From Pristionchus mayeri (taxonomy: Eukaryota > Nematoda > Chromadorea > Rhabditida > Neodiplogasteridae): DNA of 64,000 nucleotides. Positions 1 through 7,774 of this stretch are shown piece by piece. The notes under the pieces were generated by a model. That model was not told the DNA's origin, did no database searches, and worked only from the letters and a program-made list of their open reading frames with translations. The stretch spans positions 26,258,365 to 26,322,364 of the forward strand of contig BTRK01000006.1 in assembly GCA_036245805.1 (NCBI GenBank), given 5' to 3'. The stretch's first letter is position 1, and every line of letters starts with the position of its first letter. Position numbers and translations under genes: made by a program.

Positions 1-374
1 GCGAGAAATCGATAAAGATTACAAAGAAATCAATAAAGACAGCCTCCCAACCGACCCTTTGGCGGGAAAGCCGGAAAGCCGCGGGAAAGTTTCCCGCGCG
101 TTGATTTGTACACCGCACACATGGGGCAGGCACACTACGCACACTACACCACGAAATGCACAAGAAAGCTCTCCAGAACCAATCGTCGAGTTTACTAGTT
201 TAGAAGATACTAATTAAAATTTCCTTACAAACCGTTTTAGATAATCACTTGAAAGGCTTAAATCCCGAAAATCTTATAATTTCGTAAACTCTGCCGGAAA
301 TGGCAGCCATTAGTATGTTTTACTGTAAAATACAGCAAAATACAGCAAATGTTTAATTTTGCTCCCGCTTGACG
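1..374. other. Intergenic, no gene seen
   Basis: AT-rich sequence with a short GC-rich patch near 60-110. I see no convincing exon, RNA gene or complete repeat here. Confidence 0.5.
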
Positions 375-959
375 GTATAGAGGCACTGGCCATGCTCGGG
401 TTTTCTTTCGGAAGCATGGTTTATGGCCTATTTTTGAGACAATGTCATTTTTCTCGGTTAATCTTGGTTTTCTTCATTTTTCTGAGTGCCCAGTTTAAAT
501 TGAACATTTAATCACATGCAGCTACCTCCCCTCTGTCCTACAAACAATGACGGTTCGTCGTTCGGAGACCATGTTTATAGCAGTCAAAGTCAAAATGAGC
601 GATTGTTCGATTATCGGGCTGTGAAGCAGTAGAGTGCGATAAATTGACCTTGAGCTCACTGTTCGCATATGTTATCAAAATAAAACAGCAAAATATAAAA
701 ATTTAAAATCCACATAACGCATTAATTAATTTTTGAAAACAACCATATCTCAGAAGTAACAAATTCGCCCCATTCTCTACCAAAAATTACGGTAGATCTC
801 TGGTAAAACGTAATTTTTTTAGAAATAATTTTATTATCGTTATGATTTTTTTCGGTGACTATTTTTGTTCATAATCGATTCCGCAATCCCGATTTCATAG
901 GATAAGAATTTCGGAATTGATATAGAGTGCATTGTTAAACACCCCTCCGCGGTTCCTAA
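375..959 (-). mobile_element. Truncated hAT-like MITE copy
   Basis: This stretch is the reverse complement of about 23321-23935, the left two thirds of the complete element at 23321-24240. The terminal motif (CCGCGG next to GGTTCCTA) lies at the right end, about 945-959. The other end is missing, and similarity stops near GAGGCACTGG at 370-380. The copy is old, with several indels relative to the intact one. No coding capacity is seen. Confidence 0.65.
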
Positions 960-1139
960 GTATAAAGAAAGGATTAAAATGAGTTGATTCGTTTTCTCGT
1001 GCAGAAATGAGACTGGAAGTTGACTTGAAATGGAATATGTAAAATTTCGAAATTATCGAAAAAATAAATGAATTCAATTGAAATATCATTCCGTCGTACA
1101 GGGCGCACCCGGGCGAGGGAAGTGCGGAATTCCTTTGTA

Positions 1140-1661
1140 TCAGGTTGGCCGGAAAGTCTTTGTCACTGGTTTTGCTTTTTCACTGCTCGTCGCAAATGCA
1201 CTTTGGCGTTCCCTCGTTCCTTGTGAATAACAGTCAGTGAAGGGCCTTTATAGTAAACAACTCCCCACCCCCATCCCTTCAGTCAGGCTCTCGTAGAGCA
1301 GCCATGTATGTCACTAGTACCATCCACTTTGGTCATTCTACAGTTTCACCACCTCATATCCTACACAACGATGAAGGATTCGGAGCCCCTACTGAAGTAT
1401 GTTTATGACATGCATGTCCCTCACTACAACACAGTCAGGGTGTGGGTTCATCACTTCGAATAAGGCGACTTTTCTAATTTCTTAATTTTTCGATTTTTTC
1501 TTCTTTTTCGCGCTCAGCTGGGTTCTACAGGGATCGGATCCATAGATTCAAGAAACATTGGGCATATGTTGTCAATAACGATGACTAGTATACTTGAACT
1601 TGTGTTATTGTTTCCTCAAAGAAATTTTAAAAAAGTGACAAAGACTTTCCGGCCAACCTAA
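1140..1661. mobile_element. Mariner-like MITE with 24-bp inverted repeats
   Basis: Near-perfect inverted repeats of about 24 bp (core GGTTGGCCGGAAAGTC) lie at 1142-1166 and 1634-1658. Each is flanked by TA (1138-1139 and 1662-1663), the target of Tc1/mariner elements. The interior is about 470 bp and has no transposase reading frame, so this is a non-autonomous deletion derivative or MITE. It ends about 50 bp upstream of the candidate exon at 1710. Confidence 0.6.
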
Positions 1662-1709
1662 TACTTACTATTGGAATTGAAAGGAATGTTAATTTTGAGT
1701 GTGGATTGG

Positions 1710-2070
1710 ATGAGCACTGACAACATTCTCCTCCTGGACACTGCTCGATCTCTCGTAAAGAAGAAGAAGTATCTGGAGGCTGCCAAGGTGTGCGAGTTGC
1801 TGAAGGGAGAAGCGAAAGAGTGAGTGTCCCTCCCCCCTGCCCCCTCATCGCCCCCTTGAGTGTCGCATCCTCGTGGTCGTCGTCAGTCCGTTCTCTGGAG
1901 GAATCTCTCTTCCTCGTCCGTCTCCTCACTGCTCATTCTGCCTTGCAGAGTGTTCGATCCACTTATTAGAGCAAGGGAACACCGGGTGTTCAACAGTGTT
2001 CAATCAACTCCCCTTCACCTCCATTTCTTTCCCTATCATCATTTTCCTCTTTCCATCCATTATTTTAAAC
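1710..2070 (+). CDS. Possible two-exon gene fragment, unknown function
   Basis: An ATG at 1710 opens a 110-nt stretch whose translation looks like real helical protein (STDNILLLDTARSL, then KKKKYLEAAKVCELLKG). It stops at a good donor, GTGAGT, at 1820. A C-tract and TTGCAG acceptor end at 1948. The exon from 1949 keeps the phase and reads EVFDPLIRAREHRVF before turning low-complexity, with another donor-like GTAAGC at 2071. The intron would be 129 nt. I do not recognise the family, and the helical KKYLEAAKVCELL segment is TPR-like at best. No further exon is convincing downstream, so this may be a gene fragment. The mariner-like MITE directly upstream could have separated it from a promoter. 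The call rests on splice-phase agreement and composition only. Confidence 0.35.
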
Positions 2071-2532
2071 GTAAGCTATGCAGAAGATGATAAATGGATA
2101 TAAACGCCTATGGAGGAGTTCCTATAGGCAAAAATATCGCAGCGTCTGTCTGTTTGTTAGTCTGTTTATCTGTCGGTGACGCTTTCGAATGTGAATATCT
2201 TGCCTTGCAGGCATCATAGAAGACTGTCCTCGACCGTTGGCTTCCCCTTGGCGAGCACATTTGAAATTTGACCTTTGATCTCTGATCTTTTCGCTTTTTT
2301 GCTCATATCGCTTCAAACGCATCGCTTTTGCTTCGAACCATGACTGTTGGCATCCCATTGGCGAGCACTTAAAAATTTGCATATTTGATCTTTTGTATTT
2401 CAACTACCTTTCGAAGTAACTCTCTCTCTATCTTTCTCTTTTCTCTTTTTCTCCCTAGACTCCGTTCGGGTCGTCGAAATGCGGCGACTACTTCACTCCA
2501 CCTGCCACACCGTCATTCTAACTTGTACTTAA
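2071..2532. other. Intergenic, no gene seen
   Basis: Contains an imperfect direct repeat (GTTGGC-TCCC-TTGGCGAGCAC at about 2238 and 2346, roughly 110 bp apart) and simple-sequence TC stretches near 2420-2460. No exon is supported. Confidence 0.4.
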
Positions 2533-2741
2533 AGGACGAGGACAAAATTGACCCCTATTTTTTGTCCTCCATCGAGTAACCAATGGCTGAATTAGTTGAG
2601 AATGAATATACAAAAATGATAAAAATCAATAATAGCCTCAAGGGAAAGCCTTAAATGATCAGCGTAATCCCGCGCTCTCTCACTTTTGCATACTCTCTCG
2701 TACACGCGACCAGATCAGGGTTTCGTCCTCGTCCGGTAACT
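2533..2741. mobile_element. TTAA-flanked MITE (GTCCGG-end family)
   Basis: A 209-bp element flanked by TTAA (2529-2532 and 2742-2745). The right terminus is GTCCTCGTCCGGTAACT and the left is the shortened complement AGGACGAGGAC. The same family occurs complete at 50777-51003 and truncated at about 39246-39444. TTAA duplication points to piggyBac-type mobilisation. Confidence 0.65.
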
Positions 2742-2939
2742 TTAAACGATGGAAAAATTGAGCAAAAATCGATAAAGAAAATATTGAACAGGGCAACAAA
2801 ACTTCATAAAGGTACGGTATAGGGACCACCGAACCGGAAAATTAAAAATGCTTTCCGGAAAAAGGTGAAATGTTGGTTAGGAAATTGCTCCGTGCGGGAA
2901 TTTAAATCTGCGTTGTCTTTTATTGTATTGGCTCGTCTT
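2742..2939. other. Short intergenic stretch
   Basis: No gene is seen. The 8 bases at 2932-2939 (CTCGTCTT) are the probable left target duplication of the hAT-like element that begins at 2940. Confidence 0.5.
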
Positions 2940-3619
2940 TAGGGACAGCAGCCGTGTTTATGAATGAGCAGAACAATTAACAAATTGGTGTGCAAATGGA
3001 AGCTTACTCTACCCCATTTCGACTATTTACTTTAGTTTTTCAAAAATAATGTAAAATAATAAGAAAAACAATAATATATGTTGATGAAGAAGCCGACGTT
3101 TTGAGTCCAAGCGGAGCGCATCACAAGTCACTTTCATACTCAATTTATCGCAAACTGAAATCCGATTAAATATTTCAGCACCGTCCATATGAATTAATTA
3201 ATTTCTTATTAATGTTTAACCCGCTCTAAAAAATGCGATATATCAACAGTCCTAACAAAAAACACACAAAAATATCTCGGTGTTTCAGAAGCGTCAAGCA
3301 AGTGCAAGGATTACGGTAACATCAAAGTAAAATAGCATTTTCTATAAAACCGCTAATAGTATATTTTTTGTTTTCTAGTATGTGATGTAAAACAGGGTTT
3401 ATCGCAATATAACCACAAATCTCGAATGTACTATTAGCGGTTTTAAAGAAAAAGCAAAAAATGCACTTTCACAACGGTAAAATGCTCAACTTTGACGGCC
3501 TCATTCTCTAATATCTTATACTTTTATTTACTTTTATTGTGAAAACAATTTTTTGTGATTGATAATCTGCTTAAACTGAGGAAATGAAACTTCAACTCTT
3601 AATTCTGAAAGCATGCTTA
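2940..3619 (+). mobile_element. hAT-like non-autonomous element, left part
   Basis: Starts with TAGGGACAGCAGCC and has the 8-bp flank CTCGTCTT (2932-2939). Its right part is 14594-14845, ending GGCTGCCGTCCCTA and followed by CTCGTATT (7 of 8 matching). The 8-bp duplication and TAGGG ends fit hAT elements. The Maverick is inserted inside it. Related copies are at 14854-15274, 15283-16181, 16187-16765 and, inverted, 58060-58974. No transposase frame was found. Confidence 0.75.
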
Positions 3620-4110
3620 AGTAGTATTATTAGATCTCAGTTGCCTTTTTTTGTACTAGTTGACATGCTTTTTTTTTCGACCTAGATACCAACAGCCTCA
3701 TTTCCGGCAGTTGACCTACCATTTTCCAATTGCCTAAAATTATGTCATTTAACTTACTAGATGCCAACTATACCAATTGCTTCAATATGGGCAACTGACA
3801 TACTTTTATATTTATATTTTATATTTTCTAAAGAATGCTAATTTCCTCAAAATTTGTCATTTAACATACTAGATGCTAACTGCCTCAAAATGCGGCAATG
3901 AACATACTAGATACTAATTACCATATTTTATGGTAAAAATATCACTAGATACTAATTGCCACAATTGCGAAAGATCAAAGATCAACATACCGTAATCCTA
4001 CCGTAATCCTTGCTACAGTATACCGGGACCAAATCAACAGCACGCGCGACAAACAACAACAATAATGATGAAAGTCTCATATTTCTTTCCTTTTAGAATT
4101 TTATTTCGCA
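3620..4110 (+). repeat. Maverick left terminal inverted repeat
   Basis: Pairs with about 14115-14593, with a few small indels and roughly 90% identity by eye. Alignment fades near 4110. It contains five iterations of CTAGAT, each followed by a variant of ACCAAC/ACTAAC-TGCC, at 3682, 3757, 3869, 3907 and 3944. The end of the repeat and the following DNA to 4270 probably hold the promoter for the plus-strand block. Confidence 0.9.
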
Positions 4111-4270
4111 ATAACTAGCGAATTTCTCACATTTTTGTTTCGCAATCGTGTTCGCTCCGCATTACACGTGAGTCATAATCTTTCGCAATACATTTTCCCA
4201 ACAGGTAAGTTTGGTTGTCTCCAGTACTTGGACTTTATTTAAATTAGTACGAGTTAATCGTCTATCAGTC

Positions 4271-4672
4271 ATGCTATTTGTTCTTTTAATAACTGGTTGT
4301 TTCTTCGCCTTCGCAAGTGAAGAGTGGATAAATAACGATGAATCTTTTGTTTTCGAATATAATACTCTTTTCCATCTTAATAAGGAAAATCAAGTTCGAC
4401 TTCTTGAAAATATTCAAGGATATCTGTTTGACAACTTGACCAAAGTCATCTTCTTCAAGCAGGGTGGCATAGTCTATTCTTCGTATGATAACTTACCAGT
4501 ACGATTCAGCTCCAATACTGTATTCAATGTTTTAACTTTTGTTAATAGTTTTGCCAATATTGCGCTATTACTGTACGCATTTTTTCTTCATAGGACCATC
4601 GAGACAGTTAGTGTATCACGCAGGCTGGAAGCGTATAAGACGCCTCCAAACGAATCCGACGTCATTTGCTAA
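4271..4672 (+). CDS. Small membrane or secreted protein of the Maverick
   Basis: A 133-residue protein, first gene after the left terminal repeat. I chose the ATG at 4271 because translation then begins with a hydrophobic stretch (MLFVLLITGCFFAFA) that looks like a signal peptide or anchor with a small-residue cleavage region. The frame stays open upstream to 4211 without an ATG. A second hydrophobic segment at about residues 84-107 (VFNVLTFVNS, then ALLLYAFFLH) precedes a short basic tail, suggesting one C-terminal membrane span with a roughly 65-residue exposed domain. One N-glycosylation sequon (NLT) lies in that domain. It is far too short to be the large fusogen reported in some nematode Mavericks, and no heptad or fusion-peptide organisation is visible. 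Function unknown. The next gene starts 10 nt downstream. Confidence 0.6.
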   Translation: MLFVLLITGCFFAFASEEWINNDESFVFEYNTLFHLNKENQVRLLENIQGYLFDNLTKVIFFKQGGIVYSSYDNLPVRFSSNTVFNVLTFVNSFANIALLLYAFFLHRTIETVSVSRRLEAYKTPPNESDVIC

Positions 4673-4682
4673 GAGTACATCC

Positions 4683-4958
4683 ATGATGAGCGGTTGGACT
4701 TCACCTTCTACTCCTGTTGCACCTCTCATCTACAAGACATTTCATCCTGACGAGCCAACAGGACTAGCGCGACTTATCGAACTGATCGTCTACCTTCGTC
4801 AAGGACCAATGTCTGTCGGATGCCTCATCGAGATTCTTTGTGATATAAACGAAGGCATCTACAATTCTGACATAACTACATTCATTCAAAAGAATTGTCC
4901 TAGTCTTGAGTACATTATTGTCGACGGAATCGTCAAGTGTAAATTCCGCAATAGATGA
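4683..4958 (+). CDS. Small Maverick protein, paralogue of the 5810 gene
   Basis: A 91-residue protein starting at the first of two adjacent ATGs (4683, 4686). Its TGA overlaps the protease ATG in an ATGA junction, typical of a tightly packed polycistronic block. The core (LIELIVYLRQ, VGCLIEILCDIN) is a helical, leucine/isoleucine-rich segment that closely resembles the core of the protein at 5810-6100 (IGCLVEILFNIH). The two appear to be diverged duplicates on either side of the protease and zinc-finger genes. There is no membrane segment or recognisable enzyme motif. I do not recognise the family; a regulatory or virion-assembly role is possible but unsupported. Confidence 0.6.
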   Translation: MMSGWTSPSTPVAPLIYKTFHPDEPTGLARLIELIVYLRQGPMSVGCLIEILCDINEGIYNSDITTFIQKNCPSLEYIIVDGIVKCKFRNR

Positions 4959-5422
4959 ATTCTAGCGAAATTTCGTCTTTACTCGTCCATATTCCCAACT
5001 TTTTGGGCGTATTTCCGTCCGATTGTCTACCATATACCGATAAACTAGAACAAAAAGACTTCGGACTCGTCGTTAACACGGATTCGTCAGAGCAAGAAGG
5101 AACGCATTGGTTAGCCATTGTAGTCCAAAACGGTGTTTGCTATTACTTTGATTCCTTCGGAGGTCCACCCCGTGTAAAAAGTATTCTCGAGTTTTGCAAA
5201 AGCTTTAAATTTTACCACTTCAACCGAGAAAAACACCAGAAACCTCAGGAGATAACTTGTGGCGCGTACTGTATATTTGTGGTAAACGAAATGCTATGTC
5301 GCAAAAGGTCATTCCGTTCTGTCGTTTCCACCTTTCATCGTGTAAAACGAGACGACAGGTATGTTAGAAAGTATTTAAAGCAAACGTTTTCTTTTCATTT
5401 ATTCCATTTACATTCACACTGA
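4955..5422 (+). CDS. Adenain-like cysteine protease (maturation protease)
   Basis: A 155-residue protein of the adenovirus-protease/Ulp1 (C48-like) fold that in Mavericks is expected to process virion proteins. The catalytic set is visible: His51 in GTHWLAIV, Asp66 in YYFDSFGG and the nucleophile Cys102 in TCGAYC, with an upstream Gln (PQEITCG) in the oxyanion-hole position. Length and motif order match Maverick proteases. The start ATG overlaps the stop of the preceding gene (ATGA), and the next gene begins 11 nt after its stop. The reading frame is intact. Its likely substrates are the capsid and minor capsid proteins encoded on the opposite strand. Confidence 0.9.
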   Translation: MNSSEISSLLVHIPNFLGVFPSDCLPYTDKLEQKDFGLVVNTDSSEQEGTHWLAIVVQNGVCYYFDSFGGPPRVKSILEFCKSFKFYHFNREKHQKPQEITCGAYCIFVVNEMLCRKRSFRSVVSTFHRVKRDDRYVRKYLKQTFSFHLFHLHSH

Positions 5423-5433
5423 GCGGTTGTGCC

Positions 5434-5838
5434 ATGTCTTTTCTCTGTAATATCTGTAATTCTCAATATCCTGAGCTTTCCAAGCATATGATGGAAAAGC
5501 ATTCTAGACTTTATTGTTTCCCTTGTAATAGAGTATTTTATTCGACCTTTTCTCGTAATCGACACGAACAAGTTCACAAGAAGCCCATTCCGAATAACCC
5601 GATGGGAATGCCGACCATTGAAACAACGGCGAACAAAGTCATGCCTATGACTAGCAATGCGAGGGGACAACCAAGCATGCATATCGCCAGTTCAGTCAGG
5701 AAGCCAGAAGCCATGCCGAACCTAGCGACGGCCATCAAGGATGAACTGGTATGCAACCTTGGAATCTACAAAAGCCCAGCCGACGGAACTATTTCAGTCA
5801 AGATTCGCCATGAACAGTCGCATTTCCCGAAATTCTGA
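5434..5838 (+). CDS. C2H2 zinc-finger protein of the Maverick
   Basis: A 134-residue protein. The N-terminal third has a compact CxxC...H..H unit (LCNICNSQ through HMMEKH, residues 4-22) followed by a classical C2H2 finger (CFPCNRVF, 12 residues to H, then HEQVH; residues about 28-48). The rest is a methionine/proline-rich low-complexity linker and a short charged C terminus. The fingers suggest nucleic-acid binding, perhaps control of the element's own transcription or packaging, which is an inference. Its 3' end overlaps the next gene, which starts at 5810 in another frame. The ATG at 5434 is the first in frame and follows the protease stop by 11 nt. Confidence 0.75.
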   Translation: MSFLCNICNSQYPELSKHMMEKHSRLYCFPCNRVFYSTFSRNRHEQVHKKPIPNNPMGMPTIETTANKVMPMTSNARGQPSMHIASSVRKPEAMPNLATAIKDELVCNLGIYKSPADGTISVKIRHEQSHFPKF

Positions 5839-6100
5839 CTTTCTTCATAAACTTCTTCGCCATACTCGATTGGCTATTAAACAAGCAACTCATTCCGAAA
5901 TTGGTTGTCTTGTTGAAATCCTTTTCAATATTCATAAAATCGCATTTAATCGATCTGAAAGAAACGCTATTGTAACTTTCCTTCCAATCATTCGTTATAT
6001 TGGCAAGTGTCGAGACGCTGAAAAGGCCCGAGACTTACTTCTAACTTTTTCCCATTACTTCATTCGCATTATTGTTCAAGTTGTTCTTTCTACCAAATGA
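5810..6100 (+). CDS. Small Maverick protein, paralogue of the 4683 gene
   Basis: A 96-residue basic helical protein. I use the ATG at 5810, which overlaps the zinc-finger gene by 29 nt. The frame is open further upstream, to 5741, but that part is translated from zinc-finger coding sequence. The core IGCLVEILFNIH plus hydrophobic flanks parallels VGCLIEILCDIN of the protein at 4683-4958, indicating an old duplication. The C terminus is hydrophobic (FIRIIVQVVL). The stop overlaps the next ATG (6097). No known domain is recognised. Confidence 0.55.
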   Translation: MNSRISRNSDFLHKLLRHTRLAIKQATHSEIGCLVEILFNIHKIAFNRSERNAIVTFLPIIRYIGKCRDAEKARDLLLTFSHYFIRIIVQVVLSTK

Positions 6101-6716
6101 TGAGTCGTACTTCACGAGTTCAGCCTTTTATCTCCGTTACACAGAAAGAAGCAAATGCAATTGAGATGGAAGATTGGACGGTATAATTCTTCGAAATGAT
6201 ATTGACCCGCATACAAAAATGAAGCTGTATCAAGACAGACTAGCTCGTCTAATCAACTATAGAAAGGAGAATGACTTGAAAGATGATCGGTCTGATCCAA
6301 CAACTACCACCATTTCTCCTGACGTTTCTTTACCGTTAATTGACTTTTACTCTCAGCCAAAACGTACTGATTTATTTGATCAAGATGTGATCAAACGCAA
6401 TGTTGAACCGACCCTTGAAGCCCATACTAGCGAAATCTCGCCAGATCAAACAAAGTTTGTTCCCCTTCCAACGTTTAGACCTCCTAAAAAAGCCGCAACG
6501 CCCATTCCCCAATTGAAATCAAAGACAATTGAAAAATCTCCAAAATCAACAAAACAGCCTGCGCAAATATCAGTCGTGACTGGTCTGGCAAGTAAAAAAA
6601 GGCAACAAAATGACGAACGTCTTCTTCCTAGTTGGGCAAGACCGACAAAGTCTTCACGTCTACAACGTGTTCAAGGAGGGTCCGGCAAACGACTTTACAT
6701 AAGGGCTTGGTCTTAA
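6097..6716 (+). pseudogene. Maverick gene of unknown function, apparent frameshift
   Basis: An ATG at 6097 overlaps the preceding stop and opens 28 codons (MSRTSRVQPFISVTQKE...) that end at a TAA at about 6182. A second frame, open from about 6174 to the stop at 6716, continues with a conserved-looking segment (DGIILRNDIDPHTKMKLYQD) and a long proline/threonine/lysine-rich region. The two frames overlap at 6166-6184, and a single-base deletion there would explain both. Without a frameshift the only ATG for the long frame is at 6219, giving about 165 residues. The helical KLYQDRLARL-YRKEN segment resembles a recurrent but unnamed Polinton protein. Located between the duplicated small gene and the integrase. 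The family assignment is weak. Confidence 0.55.
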
Positions 6717-6737
6717 GTAATTTTCATTGTATTGTTC

Positions 6738-7640
6738 ATGTTGAAAAAGTTATTCTATAACCTTGATCAACCTACCGCATTTTCTTCCCATGGACCGCTA
6801 CAAAAAGCTAGCAAACGATCAAACAAAACAATTACCCGTTTTCTTGAATCTCAGCCAGTTTACTCTAGACATAAACAAGTTAGGTACAAATTTCCTCGTC
6901 GTAAAACAACAGGGGATTTTGTCTTTTCTCATGTTCAAGCAGATCTAATCGATATTAGTGCATTTGCCCGTCAAAATAAAGGGCATCGTTATGCACTTTC
7001 CATGATTGATTGCTATAGTAGATTTGCTTTTGTTATTCCCCTACATCGAAAAACTGGACAAGATGTTGCATCTGCCTTGGAAAAGACGTTTGAAATGCTA
7101 GACATGTATCCCACCTTTTTGATCACTGATAGGGGCAAAGAGTTTGTTGGATCTCGTGTGAAGGACTATCTTAATTCACGGTTTATTAAATTAATTCATC
7201 CGAACTCGGATATTAAATGCGCAGTTGTCGAACGATTTAATCGAACCTGGGAAACTAGACTATTCAAATATCTTACGGCGAATCGTACCAAAAAATGGAT
7301 CGATGTTTGCGACAAACTTACAAAGGCAATAAACAATTCATATCATCGAATGATCAAATGCACACCGCAACAAGTATTTGCTGGAGAAAAATTTCCTGCT
7401 GACGCGCCGACTACAACTAGGGCCCCTGCCAAGAAGCCTAGATACAATGTAGGCCAGCTGGTTCGAATGAGTCACCAAAACAAGGCTTTCCGTCGTGGCT
7501 ATGAGTCGGGCTGGACAGAAGAAGTATTTCAAATTGTTCGAGCGCTAGCCGGTTCGCCGCCTACCTACAGAGTTGTTGATCAATCTGGAGAAGAAATCAC
7601 TGGTATTGTCTACGAACAAGAACTCGTGCCTGCTGCCTAG
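6738..7640 (+). CDS. Maverick retroviral-type DDE integrase
   Basis: A 300-residue integrase that inserts the linear element and makes the 6-bp duplication. The catalytic core shows Asp69 (VQADLIDI), Asp131 (LITDRGKEF) and Glu165 (VVERFNRTW), with 33 residues between the second Asp and the Glu. The GHRYALSMIDCYSRFAF block and the NSYHRMIKCTPQQV block are typical of Maverick integrases. The C terminus (YNVGQLVRMS...VYEQELVP) looks like an SH3/chromo-like DNA- or chromatin-binding domain. The frame is intact. I chose the ATG at 6738, 21 nt after the previous stop; the frame is open a few codons upstream without an ATG. No clear HHCC zinc domain is visible at the N terminus. The gene converges on the capsid gene across 134 bp. 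Confidence 0.93.
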   Translation: MLKKLFYNLDQPTAFSSHGPLQKASKRSNKTITRFLESQPVYSRHKQVRYKFPRRKTTGDFVFSHVQADLIDISAFARQNKGHRYALSMIDCYSRFAFVIPLHRKTGQDVASALEKTFEMLDMYPTFLITDRGKEFVGSRVKDYLNSRFIKLIHPNSDIKCAVVERFNRTWETRLFKYLTANRTKKWIDVCDKLTKAINNSYHRMIKCTPQQVFAGEKFPADAPTTTRAPAKKPRYNVGQLVRMSHQNKAFRRGYESGWTEEVFQIVRALAGSPPTYRVVDQSGEEITGIVYEQELVPAA

Positions 7641-7774
7641 CATCCCTTTTCCCTAATATTCCTAGTTCCTAGCCCTATTGCCGAAGGCCCCTTGGGAATC
7701 TTTATTCCCGGAGGAAGCTTTCGCTTCCTAGTAACCCGTTTGTCCTTTTAACCTGTTTATCCGATAAAGTATAT
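7641..7774. terminator. Convergent intergenic with two hairpins
   Basis: This 134-bp gap separates the integrase stop from the capsid stop on the opposite strand. It holds two adjacent perfect stem-loops: GGGAATCTTTATTCCC at 7694-7709 and AGGAAGCTTTCGCTTCCT at 7712-7729. Being symmetric, they would form in transcripts from either side and may help end transcription or stabilise 3' ends. This is inferred from position. No AATAAA is seen in the gap. Confidence 0.45.

Noticed and set aside
1627..1929. 100-codon minus-strand frame
   Set aside because: Antisense to the candidate exon at 1710-1819 and overlapping the mariner-like inverted repeat; low-complexity composition.
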